This document shows positions 40,998-50,418 of a stretch of 64,000 nucleotides of DNA, one piece after another. This DNA is from Pseudomonadota bacterium (GTDB lineage Archaea; Thermoplasmatota; SW-10-69-26; JACQPN01; JAJPHT01). Each line of letters starts with the position of its first letter. Positions within the stretch are counted from its first letter, which is position 1. Made by a program: the position numbers and the translations under genes. Below the pieces are notes generated by a model. The model made no database searches. It worked only from the letters and a program-made list of their open reading frames with translations, and was not told the DNA's origin. The stretch lies in the NCBI GenBank assembly GCA_021325135.1, contig JAJPHT010000029.1, positions 124,001 to 188,000 of the forward strand, given 5' to 3'.

Positions 40998-41960
40998 TTA
41001 CTTGCGGCGCTTCAGCACGTTGCGCACCGCGTCCGCGAGCGCCTTCCCGGTGAGGCCGTGCTTTTCGTACAATTCAGCGGGCAGCCCGCTCTCGACGTAG
41101 CGGTCCTGCACGCCGACGCGCGCCAGCGGCACGGGGTACGTGTCGCCCAGCGTCTCGGCCACCGCGCCGCCCAGGGCGCCGATCACCGTGTGGTCCTCGG
41201 CGGTGACCACCGCGCCGGTGTCGCGCGCCGCGCGCTCCAGCGTGGCGGCGTCCACGGGCTTCACGGTGTGCGCGTTGAGCACGCGCACCGAGACGCCCTC
41301 GCGCTTGAGGAGGTCGTGCGCGACGAGGGCCTCGGAGACCAGCGCGCCGCACGCGGCGAGGGTGGCGTCCACGCCGTCGCGCAGCACGGGCCACGCGCCG
41401 ATCCGGAAGGGCGCCTCGGGCTCGGTGAGGACGGGCACCTTCTGCCGCGTGAGCTTGAGGTACGCCGGCCCGTCGAAGGCGTTGAGCGCCGCGACGGCGT
41501 TCATGGCCTCGTTGGCGTCCGCCGGCACGACGACGCGGAAGTTGGGCAGCGCGCGGTAGATGGCGACGTCCTCGATGGCGTGGGCCGACGCGCCGTCCTC
41601 GCCGGTCATGATGCCGCCGTGGCTGCCCACGATCTTCACGTTGAGGTTGGGCCGCGCGACGGCGTTGCGCGTGATCTCGAAGGCGCGCTCGGTGAAGATG
41701 GCGAACGTGCTGGCGAAGGGGCGCAGCCCCGTGGTGGAGAGGCCCGCGGCGGTGAGGACCATGTCCTGCTCCGCGATGCCCATCTGGAAGAAGCGCTCGG
41801 GGTGCGCGTCGCCGAACCACTTGCTGCGCGTGCTCTCGGCCAGGTCCGCGTCCAGCGCCACGACGCGCGCGTCGCGCTCGCCTTCGCGGAAGAGGCCCGC
41901 TCCGTAGCCGTCCCGCGTCGGGGCGGGCTTGTCGAACCCTTGCGGCACCTTGTGGCTCAT
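40998..41960 (-). CDS. tktB: Transketolase, C-terminal subunit
   Basis: 320 residues: the pyrimidine-binding and C-terminal domains of transketolase as a separate protein, the usual archaeal form. Landmarks are 'FREGERDARVVALDADLAES', 'ERFFQMGIAEQDMVLTAAGL' (with the TPP-activating Glu), 'GEDGASAHAIEDVAIYRALP' and 'AEDHTVIGALGGAVAETLG'. With the N-terminal subunit it moves two-carbon units between sugar phosphates. ATG 41960 has a strong GGAGGTG ribosome-binding site, but that site and the ATG are inside a long inverted repeat. Confidence 0.93.
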   Translation of the reverse strand: MSHKVPQGFDKPAPTRDGYGAGLFREGERDARVVALDADLAESTRSKWFGDAHPERFFQMGIAEQDMVLTAAGLSTTGLRPFASTFAIFTERAFEITRNAVARPNLNVKIVGSHGGIMTGEDGASAHAIEDVAIYRALPNFRVVVPADANEAMNAVAALNAFDGPAYLKLTRQKVPVLTEPEAPFRIGAWPVLRDGVDATLAACGALVSEALVAHDLLKREGVSVRVLNAHTVKPVDAATLERAARDTGAVVTAEDHTVIGALGGAVAETLGDTYPVPLARVGVQDRYVESGLPAELYEKHGLTGKALADAVRNVLKRRK

Positions 41961-41986
41961 CGAGCCACCTCCGCAAGGGTTCGACA
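41930..41986 (-). promoter_or_regulatory. Long hairpin enclosing the tktB start codon
   Basis: A 16-bp perfect inverted repeat (41930-41945 with 41971-41986) encloses a 7-bp one (41952-41958 with 41962-41968, 3-nt loop). In the mRNA the GGAGGTG site is in the stem and AUG straddles the loop, so translation initiation would be blocked when folded. The upstream edge (41981-41986) is also part of the competing hairpin at 41981-42015. Confidence 0.65.
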
Positions 41987-42015
41987 GGCCGAATCCGCAG
42001 ATTCGGCCGTGTCGA
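41981..42015 (-). promoter_or_regulatory. Alternative hairpin in the tktA-tktB gap
   Basis: TCGAC-A-GGCCGAATC (41981-41995) pairs with GATTCGGCC-GT-GTCGA (42000-42015) around a 4-nt loop. It shares six nucleotides with the hairpin that buries the tktB start, so the two cannot form fully at once. Confidence 0.6.
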
Positions 42016-42039
42016 ACTTCGCGGGGACCGCGTGGGCCA

Positions 42040-42903
42040 TCAGATCGCCCCCGTGAACTCTTCCCCAAGCTCCGCGAGCGCGCGCTTCATCTCGTCGTCG
42101 GTGAGCGCCCGCCCGTGGTAGTCCGCCTTGAGGCGCATGAACGAGACGCCGTTCCCCTTCTCGGTCTTCGCGAGGAGGAGCACCGGCTTGCCGCTGCCCA
42201 CGCGGGAGTCGGCGTAGTCGTAGGCCGCCAGGACCTCCTTCAGGTCGTGGCCGTTGAACTCGCGCACGTCCCAGCCGAAGGCGCGCCACTTGTCGGCGAA
42301 GGGCTCCAGGTCCTTCACGTCCTTGACGAAGCCGTCGATCTGGATCTGGTTCCAGTCCACGATGCAGGTGAGGTTGTCGAGCTTGCGGAAGGGCGTCGTC
42401 ATGGCGCTCTCCCACACGCTCCCCTCCTGGCATTCGCCGTCGCCCAGCATCACCCACACGCGCGTGGAGCGGCCCGCGAGGCGCTCGCCCAGCGCGACGC
42501 CGTTGCCGAAGCCCAGCCCCATGCCGAGGCTGCCGGCGCTCATGTCCACCCCTGGAATCTTGTGGTCGGTGTGCCCCTGGAGGAGGTGCCCCGCGCGACG
42601 CAGGCCCTTGAACTCCTCGCGGCTGAAGAAGCCCCGCTCGGCGAGCACGGCGTAGAGGCCCGGGCACGTGTGCCCCTTGCTGAGGATGAAGCGGTCGCGC
42701 CCCTGCTTCTTGGGGTCGCGGGGGTCGACGCGCAGGCGCGTCGCGTAGAGCGCCACCAGCAGCTCGGCCATGCTCATGGAGCCTCCCGGGTGGCCGCTCT
42801 GCGCCTTGTGCGTCATGCGCAGCACGTCGACGCGGACGCGGCGCGCGGCCTCCTTCAGCTCGTCGAGGTTGGGCTTCGCGGGGGCCAGCGCGACGGGGAG
42901 CAT
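42040..42903 (-). CDS. tktA: Transketolase, N-terminal subunit
   Basis: 287 residues: the pyrophosphate-binding half of transketolase. Landmarks are 'THKAQSGHPGGSMSMAELLV', 'ILSKGHTCPGLYAVLAERG', 'VDMSAGSLGMGLGFGNGVAL' and the TPP/Mg motif 'GDGECQEGSVWESAM...NLTCIVDWNQIQIDG'. It pairs with the product of the next gene, 79 bp downstream. ATG 42903 lies 25 bp after a TATA-like 'cctttatggg' (~42924-42933), indicating a leaderless mRNA. Confidence 0.93.
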   Translation of the reverse strand: MLPVALAPAKPNLDELKEAARRVRVDVLRMTHKAQSGHPGGSMSMAELLVALYATRLRVDPRDPKKQGRDRFILSKGHTCPGLYAVLAERGFFSREEFKGLRRAGHLLQGHTDHKIPGVDMSAGSLGMGLGFGNGVALGERLAGRSTRVWVMLGDGECQEGSVWESAMTTPFRKLDNLTCIVDWNQIQIDGFVKDVKDLEPFADKWRAFGWDVREFNGHDLKEVLAAYDYADSRVGSGKPVLLLAKTEKGNGVSFMRLKADYHGRALTDDEMKRALAELGEEFTGAI

Positions 42904-42946
42904 CACGCGGCCCACGAGGCTTCCCCCATAAAGGCGTTTCCCGGGT

Positions 42947-43195
42947 TCAGGAGGGGCAGGACCCTTGGAGGCCGGCGAGCCCTTCGAGGGCGGCGACGAA
43001 GCAGTCGGTGGCGCGGACGAGCCCCCAGCAAGTGGGGCCCTCCTGGTGGAGCGCGTAGCCGCCTTCCTGGAGGGCGCACGAGGCCTCGTAGGTCGCGAGG
43101 ACGACGAGGAGCATGGGATCGGGCACGTTGGCCGAGGCGACGGGCACCGCGAGCAGCGGGGCGCAGAAGAGGGCGACGACGAGGAGCGCGCGCAT
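42947..43195 (-). CDS. Small secreted protein with four cysteines
   Basis: 82 residues. Signal peptide 'MRALLVVALFCAPLLAVPVA' ends near SANA-like 'SANVPDP'. The mature ~58 residues have four Cys ('ASCALQEG', 'PTCWGL', 'TDCFVAA', 'GSCPS') in a helical context, different from the strand-rich Cys proteins elsewhere in the window. Could be a four-helix mini-protein with two disulphides. No family recognised. Lies between tRNA-Ser and tktA on the same strand. Confidence 0.65.
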   Translation of the reverse strand: MRALLVVALFCAPLLAVPVASANVPDPMLLVVLATYEASCALQEGGYALHQEGPTCWGLVRATDCFVAALEGLAGLQGSCPS

Positions 43196-43262
43196 CGCGG
43201 CCCACGCGCCGAGGGCGCGGATGGACCTTGCGGCCGCGCAGCCGGGGGCGCTTCGGACTCAG

Positions 43263-43348
43263 CGCCGAGGGTGAGATTCGAACTCACGAGGCCAGATGGC
43301 CACCAGTTTTCAAGACTGGCGCGTTGGGCCGGGCTCTGCCACCTCGGC
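43263..43348 (-). tRNA. tRNA-Ser(TGA)
   Basis: 86-nt type II tRNA: acceptor GCCGAGG/CCTCGGC with discriminator G, anticodon stem CCAGT/ACTGG, loop CTTGAAA (anticodon TGA), a long variable arm (TGGCCATCTGGCC region) and T-loop TTCGAAT. No intron, no encoded CCA. Confidence 0.95.
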
Positions 43349-43445
43349 GGTGCGGCGAAGGAGGGGGGCCCGCCGCATGAAGGCTCCGTGGTCCCGCCCG
43401 CCCCCGGCATAGGTTCAAGCGGGAGAGGCCCCTCGAAGCGGAGCG

Positions 43446-45422
<1,977 letters not shown>

Positions 45423-45472
45423 CCCCGCCTTCGGGCAAGCTCCAAGAGGGAGGCGCGCCTGGGAGCGGAGCG

Positions 45473-46663
45473 ATGGCCGGCGCCGCCGCGGTGGGCGAGG
45501 AGAAACAGGCGACCCCGCCCGCCCCCAGCCGCTTCCTCCTGCGCGTCGCGCTGGTCTTCCTCGCGTGGTCCGCGCTGCACGTGGGCGTCGTGGGCGCGGT
45601 CTTCTGGACGGCCCTCCCCTGGTGGGCCGCGCCCCTGGCGTTCCTCGTCGCGGTGGCGCCCATCCCCGCGCTCCTCTCCAGCTTCCGCGAGGACGCGTAT
45701 CCCGGCGCCCTCACGCGCGTCCTGGTGATGCGCCCCTTCTGGTACGTGCAGCTGGGGCTGCCGCTGCTGAGCCTCGCCGCCGCGCTGGGCCTCCTCGCGG
45801 GCCTTCCCTTCGGCCACGCCCTCCTCTGGGGGCGCGCCGCGGTGGCGGGCACGGCCCTCCTCCTGGTGGCGCTCTACGTCGCGGGCTACCTGGGCTCGCG
45901 CCGCCTGGTGGTGCGCCGCGTCTCGTTCGCGTACCCCGACCTGCCCGAGGGGCTCGACGGGACGGTGGTCGCGCAGCTGTCGGACCTGCACGTGGGCCCG
46001 CACACGTCGCGCCGCTTCCTGAGGCGCATCGCCGCGGCGGTGGAGGCCGCGAAGCCCGACCTCATCGCGTACACCGGCGACCAGGTGGACGACTACGACC
46101 GCGACGTCGCGCGCTTCGCCCAGGTCTTCGGACCGCTGAAGGCGCCCCTGGGCGTCTTCGCCATCGCGGGCAACCACGACGTGTACGCCGGGTGGCCCGG
46201 CGTCAAGGCGGGCATGGAGGGCGCGGGCATGCGCGTGCTGGTCAACGACGCGGAGCCCGTGCGCCGCGGCGGCTCGGAGATGTGGATCGTGGGCACCGGC
46301 GACCCCGCCGGCGCGCAGGGGTTCGGCGGGCTGGCGCCCGAGGCCGCGCCCGACGTGCCCCTCGCGCTCTCCCGCGTGCCGCCCGGCGCGTTCACCCTGG
46401 CGTTGGCGCACAACCCCGCGCTCTGGCCCGCACTTGCGCAGCGCGGCGTCCACCTCACCCTCAGCGGCCACACGCACCACGGCCAATTCAGCATCCCCGC
46501 GCTGGGCTGGTCGCTGGCCTCGCCCTTCCTGGACCTGGCCATGGGGACCTACGAGCGCGCGGGCTCGCGGCTGCACATCCACCCGGGGACGAACTACTGG
46601 GGCATCCCCTTCCGGTTGGGCGCCTGGCCCGAGGTCACGCTGGTCACGCTGCGGCGCGCGTGA
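45473..46663 (+). CDS. Membrane metallophosphoesterase (YkuE/YaeI-like)
   Basis: 396 residues. Four membrane helices occupy residues ~20-145. A calcineurin-like domain follows with all metal ligands: 'LSDLHVGPH', 'TGDQVDD', 'AGNHDVYAGWPG', 'LALAHNP' and 'LSGHTHHGQ'. YaeI/YkuE relatives hydrolyse lipid-linked or membrane phosphoesters; the substrate here is unknown. The catalytic domain probably faces the cytosol or the membrane surface. The last 70 bp overlap the convergent gene. Confidence 0.87.
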   Translation: MAGAAAVGEEKQATPPAPSRFLLRVALVFLAWSALHVGVVGAVFWTALPWWAAPLAFLVAVAPIPALLSSFREDAYPGALTRVLVMRPFWYVQLGLPLLSLAAALGLLAGLPFGHALLWGRAAVAGTALLLVALYVAGYLGSRRLVVRRVSFAYPDLPEGLDGTVVAQLSDLHVGPHTSRRFLRRIAAAVEAAKPDLIAYTGDQVDDYDRDVARFAQVFGPLKAPLGVFAIAGNHDVYAGWPGVKAGMEGAGMRVLVNDAEPVRRGGSEMWIVGTGDPAGAQGFGGLAPEAAPDVPLALSRVPPGAFTLALAHNPALWPALAQRGVHLTLSGHTHHGQFSIPALGWSLASPFLDLAMGTYERAGSRLHIHPGTNYWGIPFRLGAWPEVTLVTLRRA

Positions 46664-47196
46664 TCGCCCATCATGGCGCGCACCGGCCGCCGCACCGTCT
46701 CCGCCACCGCGCCGAAGAGGAGGTGCATGCCCAGGTTCCGCGCGACGGCCTTCGGCGGCTGCTGCGTCACCGGCGGCGCGAGGTCCAGCGCGGGCAGCGT
46801 CGCGGCGGGGAGCGCGGCCCACACGGCGGCGCCGAAGGGGAGGCCCCACCCCCACGTCGCGGCGGGCGTGGCCTCCGCGGCCATGCCGTAAAGCGCGCCG
46901 GTCACCGCGCCCGTGGCGTAGTGGACCACCTGGCCCGCGAGCTTCTTCTGCGTCTCGGGGACCTCCTCGCCCGTCAGGGGCTCCACGACGGCGTTGGCGA
47001 CGGCGAGCTTGGGGTCCTCGCCCCCGCCCTTCCTCGCGCGCCGCTTGTCCATGCGCTTCATGGCGTAGCCCATCACACCCGCCGCGGCCACGCCCGCGAT
47101 CGCGCCAGCCAACGCACCCTTCGCCAGGTCGGTGGGCGGCGGGACGTGGGGCGCCCAGCGGGCAAGGCCCTGCTCCTTGGGAAGCTCCGGTTCCAT
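46594..47196 (-). CDS. YagU-like (DUF1440) membrane protein
   Basis: 200 residues. Three to four weak membrane helices rich in Gly and Ala ('LAGAIAGVAAAGVMGYAMKR', 'YATGAVTGALYGMAAEATPA', 'GAAVWAALPAATLPALDLAP') and 'NLGMHLLFGAVAETVRRPVR' match the DUF1440/YagU layout. Reported relatives affect acid tolerance in bacteria; role here unknown. ATG 47196 chosen over an upstream frame. Divergent from the AHSA1-ArsR pair; its 3' end overlaps the phosphoesterase gene by 70 bp. Confidence 0.7.
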   Translation of the reverse strand: MEPELPKEQGLARWAPHVPPPTDLAKGALAGAIAGVAAAGVMGYAMKRMDKRRARKGGGEDPKLAVANAVVEPLTGEEVPETQKKLAGQVVHYATGAVTGALYGMAAEATPAATWGWGLPFGAAVWAALPAATLPALDLAPPVTQQPPKAVARNLGMHLLFGAVAETVRRPVRAMMGDHARRSVTSVTSGQAPNRKGMPQ

Positions 47197-47241
47197 GGGG
47201 CCCCTTTTCACGGCCAACGTGCAAGTCTCCTTCCGACCGAA

Positions 47242-47268
47242 ACCCAAATACGTAACCATAGGGTTACG
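47242..47268 (+). promoter_or_regulatory. TATA box and palindromic operator of the AHSA1-arsR pair
   Basis: A TATA-like 'cccaaatac' (~47242-47251), about 28 bp before the ATG at 47276, runs into CGTAACC-ATAG-GGTTACG (47251-47268). A weaker outer pair GAAACCC/GGGTTTC surrounds it. A repressor bound here would cover the transcription start, and the second gene encodes an ArsR-type HTH protein. Confidence 0.65.
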
Positions 47269-47275
47269 GGTTTCC

Positions 47276-47713
47276 ATGGCGCGAAGCATCGTCCACGAGG
47301 TCGACTACCCGCACCCGCCCGAGCGCGTCTGGCGCGCGCTCACCGACCCGCAGCAGATCGGCCAGTGGCTCATGGCCACCGACTTCAAGGCCGTCGTCGG
47401 AGCGAAGTACGAGATGCGCGCGAAGCCCATGCCCGGCTGGCGGGGCCTCGTCGAGGGGGAGGTCCTGGAGGTCGTCCCGCAGCGCAAGCTCGTCTACACC
47501 TGGCTGGGCAACGAGAAGGGGCCCCTCACCACCGTCACGTGGGAGCTGACGCCCACCGCCACCGGCACGCGCCTCAAGCTCACCCACAGCGGGTTCGCGG
47601 GCCTGCGCGGCTTCATCGCGTACAACGCGCTCAAGGGGGGCTGGGGGAAGAAGATCCTCCGCGAAGGGCTGCCCAGCGTGCTCGCGGGCAAGCCGGTGCC
47701 GAGCGTGCACTGA
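47276..47713 (+). CDS. AHSA1/SRPBCC domain protein
   Basis: 145 residues, a single Aha1/START-like fold: 'VDYPHPPERVWRALTDPQQI', 'FKAVVGAKYEMRAKPMPGW', 'GEVLEVVPQRKLVYTW', 'TWELTPTATGTRLKLTHSGF'. Members of this family are very often encoded next to ArsR-type regulators, as here; the reaction is unknown and may be ligand binding. The ATG lies 28 bp after a TATA box, so it is probably leaderless. Its stop overlaps the arsR start (TGATG). Confidence 0.87.
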   Translation: MARSIVHEVDYPHPPERVWRALTDPQQIGQWLMATDFKAVVGAKYEMRAKPMPGWRGLVEGEVLEVVPQRKLVYTWLGNEKGPLTTVTWELTPTATGTRLKLTHSGFAGLRGFIAYNALKGGWGKKILREGLPSVLAGKPVPSVH

Positions 47714-48075
47714 TGCAGAAGGCCCGCGGGAAGGGCAAGTCCGCGCGGCGCGAGGAGGCCGTCTACCGCGCCCTCGCGGACCCCACGCGGCGCCGCATCC
47801 TCGCGCTCCTCGCCGAGGCGCCCCGCTCCGTGGGCGCCCTGGCCGCGGAGTTCCCCTCCATCAGCCGCCCCGCCGTGTCGAAGCACCTGGCGCTCCTCGT
47901 GGAGGCGGGCCTCGCCGTGGCGGAGGCGCAGGGGCGCGAGCGCGTCTACTCGCTGGAGCCCTCGCCCCTCTCGGAGGTCGTCTCGTACGTCGCCACGCTG
48001 GACGCCTTCTGGGCCGAGCGCCTCGGCGGCCTGGGCGCGCACCTGGACCGCATGGCGCGCGAGGAAAAAGCCTGA
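47713..48075 (+). CDS. ArsR-family winged-helix transcriptional regulator
   Basis: 120 residues. 'VYRALADPTRRRILALLAEA', 'FPSISRPAVSKHLALLVEAG' (recognition helix) and 'RERVYSLEP' (wing) make a classic ArsR-type HTH. There is no metal-binding ELCV-type cysteine motif, so it is not an obvious metal sensor. It is co-translated with the AHSA1 protein and probably autoregulates through the palindrome at 47251-47268. Confidence 0.9.
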   Translation: MQKARGKGKSARREEAVYRALADPTRRRILALLAEAPRSVGALAAEFPSISRPAVSKHLALLVEAGLAVAEAQGRERVYSLEPSPLSEVVSYVATLDAFWAERLGGLGAHLDRMAREEKA

Positions 48076-48101
48076 AGCCCGGACGCCCCCTCGCGCGACG
48101 C

Positions 48102-49106
48102 ATGGACAAGCCCGCCCCCATCGGCGTCGAGATCACCCGCGGCGGCACCGTCGAGAGCGCCCACCGCGTGCACCTGGCCGTCGTCGACGGCGCGGGGCAC
48201 CTCGTCGCGCACGCGGGCGACCCCTCGCGGGTCGCGTTCCTGCGCAGCGCTGCGAAGCCCTTCCAGGCCGTGCCCCTCGTGGCCTCGGGCGCCGCGGACG
48301 CCTTCGGCCTCGCGCCGCAGGAGCTTGCCCTCTGCTGCGGGAGCCACGGCGGCGAGCCCATGCACGTGCGCGTCGTCGAAGGCATGTTCGCCAAGGCCGG
48401 CATCAGCCCCGACCTCCTGCAGTGCGGCACGCACCCCTTGTGGAGCAAGGCCGCCAAGGAGGGGCTCGCGGGGGGCAAGCCCACGCCGAAGAACCACAAC
48501 TGCAGCGGCAAGCACGCGGGCATGATGATCCTCCAGAAGCACCTGGGCGCGAATCCCGCGGACTACCTCGATCCGCAGAGCCCCGCGCAGCGCGCGATCC
48601 TCCGGGCCGTCGCGGAGTGCGCGGGCGTTCCCGAGGCCGAGGTGCGCGTCGGCACGGACGGGTGCAGCGTGCCCAACTTCGCGCTGAGCGTCGCCGCGGG
48701 GGCGCGCATGTTCGCGCGGCTCGCGATGCCCTCGGGCCCGCACGCCGCGGCGCTCACGCGCCTTCGCGACGCCATGACCGCGCACCCCGAGATGGTGGGC
48801 GGCAGCGAGCGCTTCGACACCGCGCTCATGGGCGCCTCCGAGGACCGCCTCGTGAGCAAGGCCGGCGCCGAGGGCGTGCAGGGCGTCGGCGACCTCGCCA
48901 CGGGCCTGGGCCTGCTGCTCAAGGTCGAGGACGGGACCAGCCGCGCCGTGGCGCCCGCCACGGTGGAGGCGCTGCGGCAGCTGGCGTGGCTGGAGGGGCG
49001 CGCCTTCGAGGTGCTGGGCGACTGGTGGCGGCCCGCCATCACCAACTGGAGCGGCCGCGTCGTGGGGGAGACGAGGCCGGTTCTCACGCTGGAACGCACA
49101 GAATAG
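48102..49106 (+). CDS. L-asparaginase II (Rhizobium-type, thermolabile family)
   Basis: 334 residues matching the ReAII/PF06089 asparaginase class. Landmarks are 'FLRSAAKPFQAVPLVASGAA', 'CCGSHGGEPMHVRVV', 'KNHNCSGKHAGMM' and 'GTDGCSVPNFAL', which supply the Cys-Lys-Cys zinc site and the Ser-Lys catalytic pair of this fold. It hydrolyses L-asparagine to aspartate and ammonia in the cytosol. Unrelated to the E. coli-type enzyme. It follows the arsR gene by 26 bp. Confidence 0.9.
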   Translation: MDKPAPIGVEITRGGTVESAHRVHLAVVDGAGHLVAHAGDPSRVAFLRSAAKPFQAVPLVASGAADAFGLAPQELALCCGSHGGEPMHVRVVEGMFAKAGISPDLLQCGTHPLWSKAAKEGLAGGKPTPKNHNCSGKHAGMMILQKHLGANPADYLDPQSPAQRAILRAVAECAGVPEAEVRVGTDGCSVPNFALSVAAGARMFARLAMPSGPHAAALTRLRDAMTAHPEMVGGSERFDTALMGASEDRLVSKAGAEGVQGVGDLATGLGLLLKVEDGTSRAVAPATVEALRQLAWLEGRAFEVLGDWWRPAITNWSGRVVGETRPVLTLERTE

Positions 49107-49151
49107 ACTCAGTTCGTCGCGCGCGCCGCAGCGCGCGTACCCATGGGGGTT

Positions 49152-49172
49152 TCAGGGGGCGAAGCCCCCTGA
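49152..49172. terminator. TCAGGGGGC-GAA-GCCCCCTGA hairpin
   Basis: Perfect 9-bp stem, 3-nt loop, 45 bp after the asparaginase stop. Same family as the hairpins at 4810 and 23286. On the opposite strand it follows the HTH-membrane gene. Confidence 0.45.
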
Positions 49173-49203
49173 CGTGAAGGGAAAGAAGCAGACGCTCAAA
49201 ACT

Positions 49204-49746
49204 TCAGGGGGCTGCGCTCCCCGAACCCCCCGCCTGCCGTCGCACGAGCCACGCCCACGCCACGAGGCCCACGAAGGCCAAGGCGAGGCCCACGGTCAGC
49301 GCAAGGAAGAGGGGGTCGTGCTGGACGGGCGGGGTTTCTGTGGGGGTGGCGAGGCTCTTGGCGAAGCCGGTGGGCGCGGCCTCCGTGGCGTTGGCGACGC
49401 CGCTGCGCAGCCACATCCAGGCCGCCAGCGCGGCGGTGACCAGCGTGCCCAGGGCGGTGCTGAGGATGAGGGCCAGCGTGATGGTCTCGGGGTGGAGGAG
49501 GCGGCGGCCGGTCCACGAGAGCTGCCAGTAGACCCACTTGCGCTCCACGTCCTCCTCGATCTTCTGGATGAGTCCCACCTCGGCGAGCTTCTCCAGGTGC
49601 TCGAAGACCGTGGCCTTGTTGAGGTCCAGCTCGCGCGCCAGCTCGGTCACCGTCTTCTGGCGCTCGTCGAGCGCCTTGAGGATGTCCAGCCGCGTGTCCG
49701 AGGCGAGGGCCTTGAACACGGCGCGGTCCAGGGTGATCTTGTCCAC
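49204..49746 (-). CDS. Membrane-bound winged-helix regulator
   Basis: 180 residues from GTG. Residues 1-~80 form an ArsR-like HTH ('FKALASDTRLDILKALDERQ', 'LDLNKATVFEHLEKLAEVGL', 'KWVYWQLSWTG'). Two membrane helices follow ('TLALILSTALGTLVTAALAAW' and 'LFLALTVGLALAFVGLVAWA') with a short loop. The DNA-binding domain is therefore held at the cytosolic membrane face. Such membrane-tethered HTH proteins recur in archaea; signal and target unknown. Confidence 0.82.
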   Translation of the reverse strand: MDKITLDRAVFKALASDTRLDILKALDERQKTVTELARELDLNKATVFEHLEKLAEVGLIQKIEEDVERKWVYWQLSWTGRRLLHPETITLALILSTALGTLVTAALAAWMWLRSGVANATEAAPTGFAKSLATPTETPPVQHDPLFLALTVGLALAFVGLVAWAWLVRRQAGGSGSAAP

Positions 49747-49874
49747 GGCGTCCTATGCTGGGGCCGCGCGCTTCACGGTTGCGGAACCGGCGGGGAGGCG
49801 CCCAACGCCTTCCCTCCGTGGATCGTCCCGGTGGGCGAGCAAGGACTATGGGAGCGGGAAGCGCTCGGGAGGCG

Positions 49875-50363
49875 ATGACGGAAGAGCCTTTCCTCACCGT
49901 GGGACGCGCCGTGGCCATGGTGCTGATCCTGGCCGGCATCGCCGTCGTGATCACCGCGCCCTGGGATGACAGGCTCCAGAAGGCAGACTGCGACCAGGAG
50001 CCGCACGTGCTCTGCGACTCGTTTAGCCCGGTCCCTCCCGACCTGGCCGGTGTCCTCGCTGCGCTCCCGGGAGCGGTGGGTCTCGTGGGCTCGGCGTGGC
50101 TGCGCTCGGCGGCGGCTCCGAAGCTTGACGCGGGAGAGCGCCGGATCGCCCGCCTCGCGTGGGGCACCGCGCTGGTGGGCCTGGGCGGGTGGGCAACTGT
50201 CTCGGCACTGCTGGGAATCGTGGCCTCCGTCTGTGCCAACAACCTCTGCACGCACCACGTGCTTCCCCGGGACGTCGTCGGGCTGGTGTGGTCCTCTGCC
50301 CTTCTTGTCGGAGGTCTTGTCTTCCTCGCCCGCGGGCTCCTGAAGAGCGCCGCGCCGACGTAG
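49875..50363 (+). CDS. Four-TM membrane protein, unknown function
   Basis: 162 residues, ATG giving MTEEPFLTVG. Four hydrophobic segments ('AVAMVLILAGIAVVITA', 'AGVLAALPGAVGLVGSAW', 'WGTALVGLGGWATVSALLGI', 'GLVWSSALLVGGLVFLA'), and four cysteines placed in pairs in the two external loops ('KADCDQEPHVLCD', 'SVCANNLCTHH'), suggesting extracytoplasmic disulphides. No family recognised. Divergent from the membrane-bound HTH gene. Confidence 0.65.
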   Translation: MTEEPFLTVGRAVAMVLILAGIAVVITAPWDDRLQKADCDQEPHVLCDSFSPVPPDLAGVLAALPGAVGLVGSAWLRSAAAPKLDAGERRIARLAWGTALVGLGGWATVSALLGIVASVCANNLCTHHVLPRDVVGLVWSSALLVGGLVFLARGLLKSAAPT

Positions 50364-50418
50364 CTCCACCGGAACGCATCCCCAAACGCACGTATCCCAA
50401 GAGCGACACTCCCTGCGT

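Noticed and set aside
47713..48075. Arsenic or metal resistance regulator
   Set aside because: No Cys metal-binding motif in the protein and no efflux, reductase or ars gene in the operon; the partner is an AHSA1 protein.
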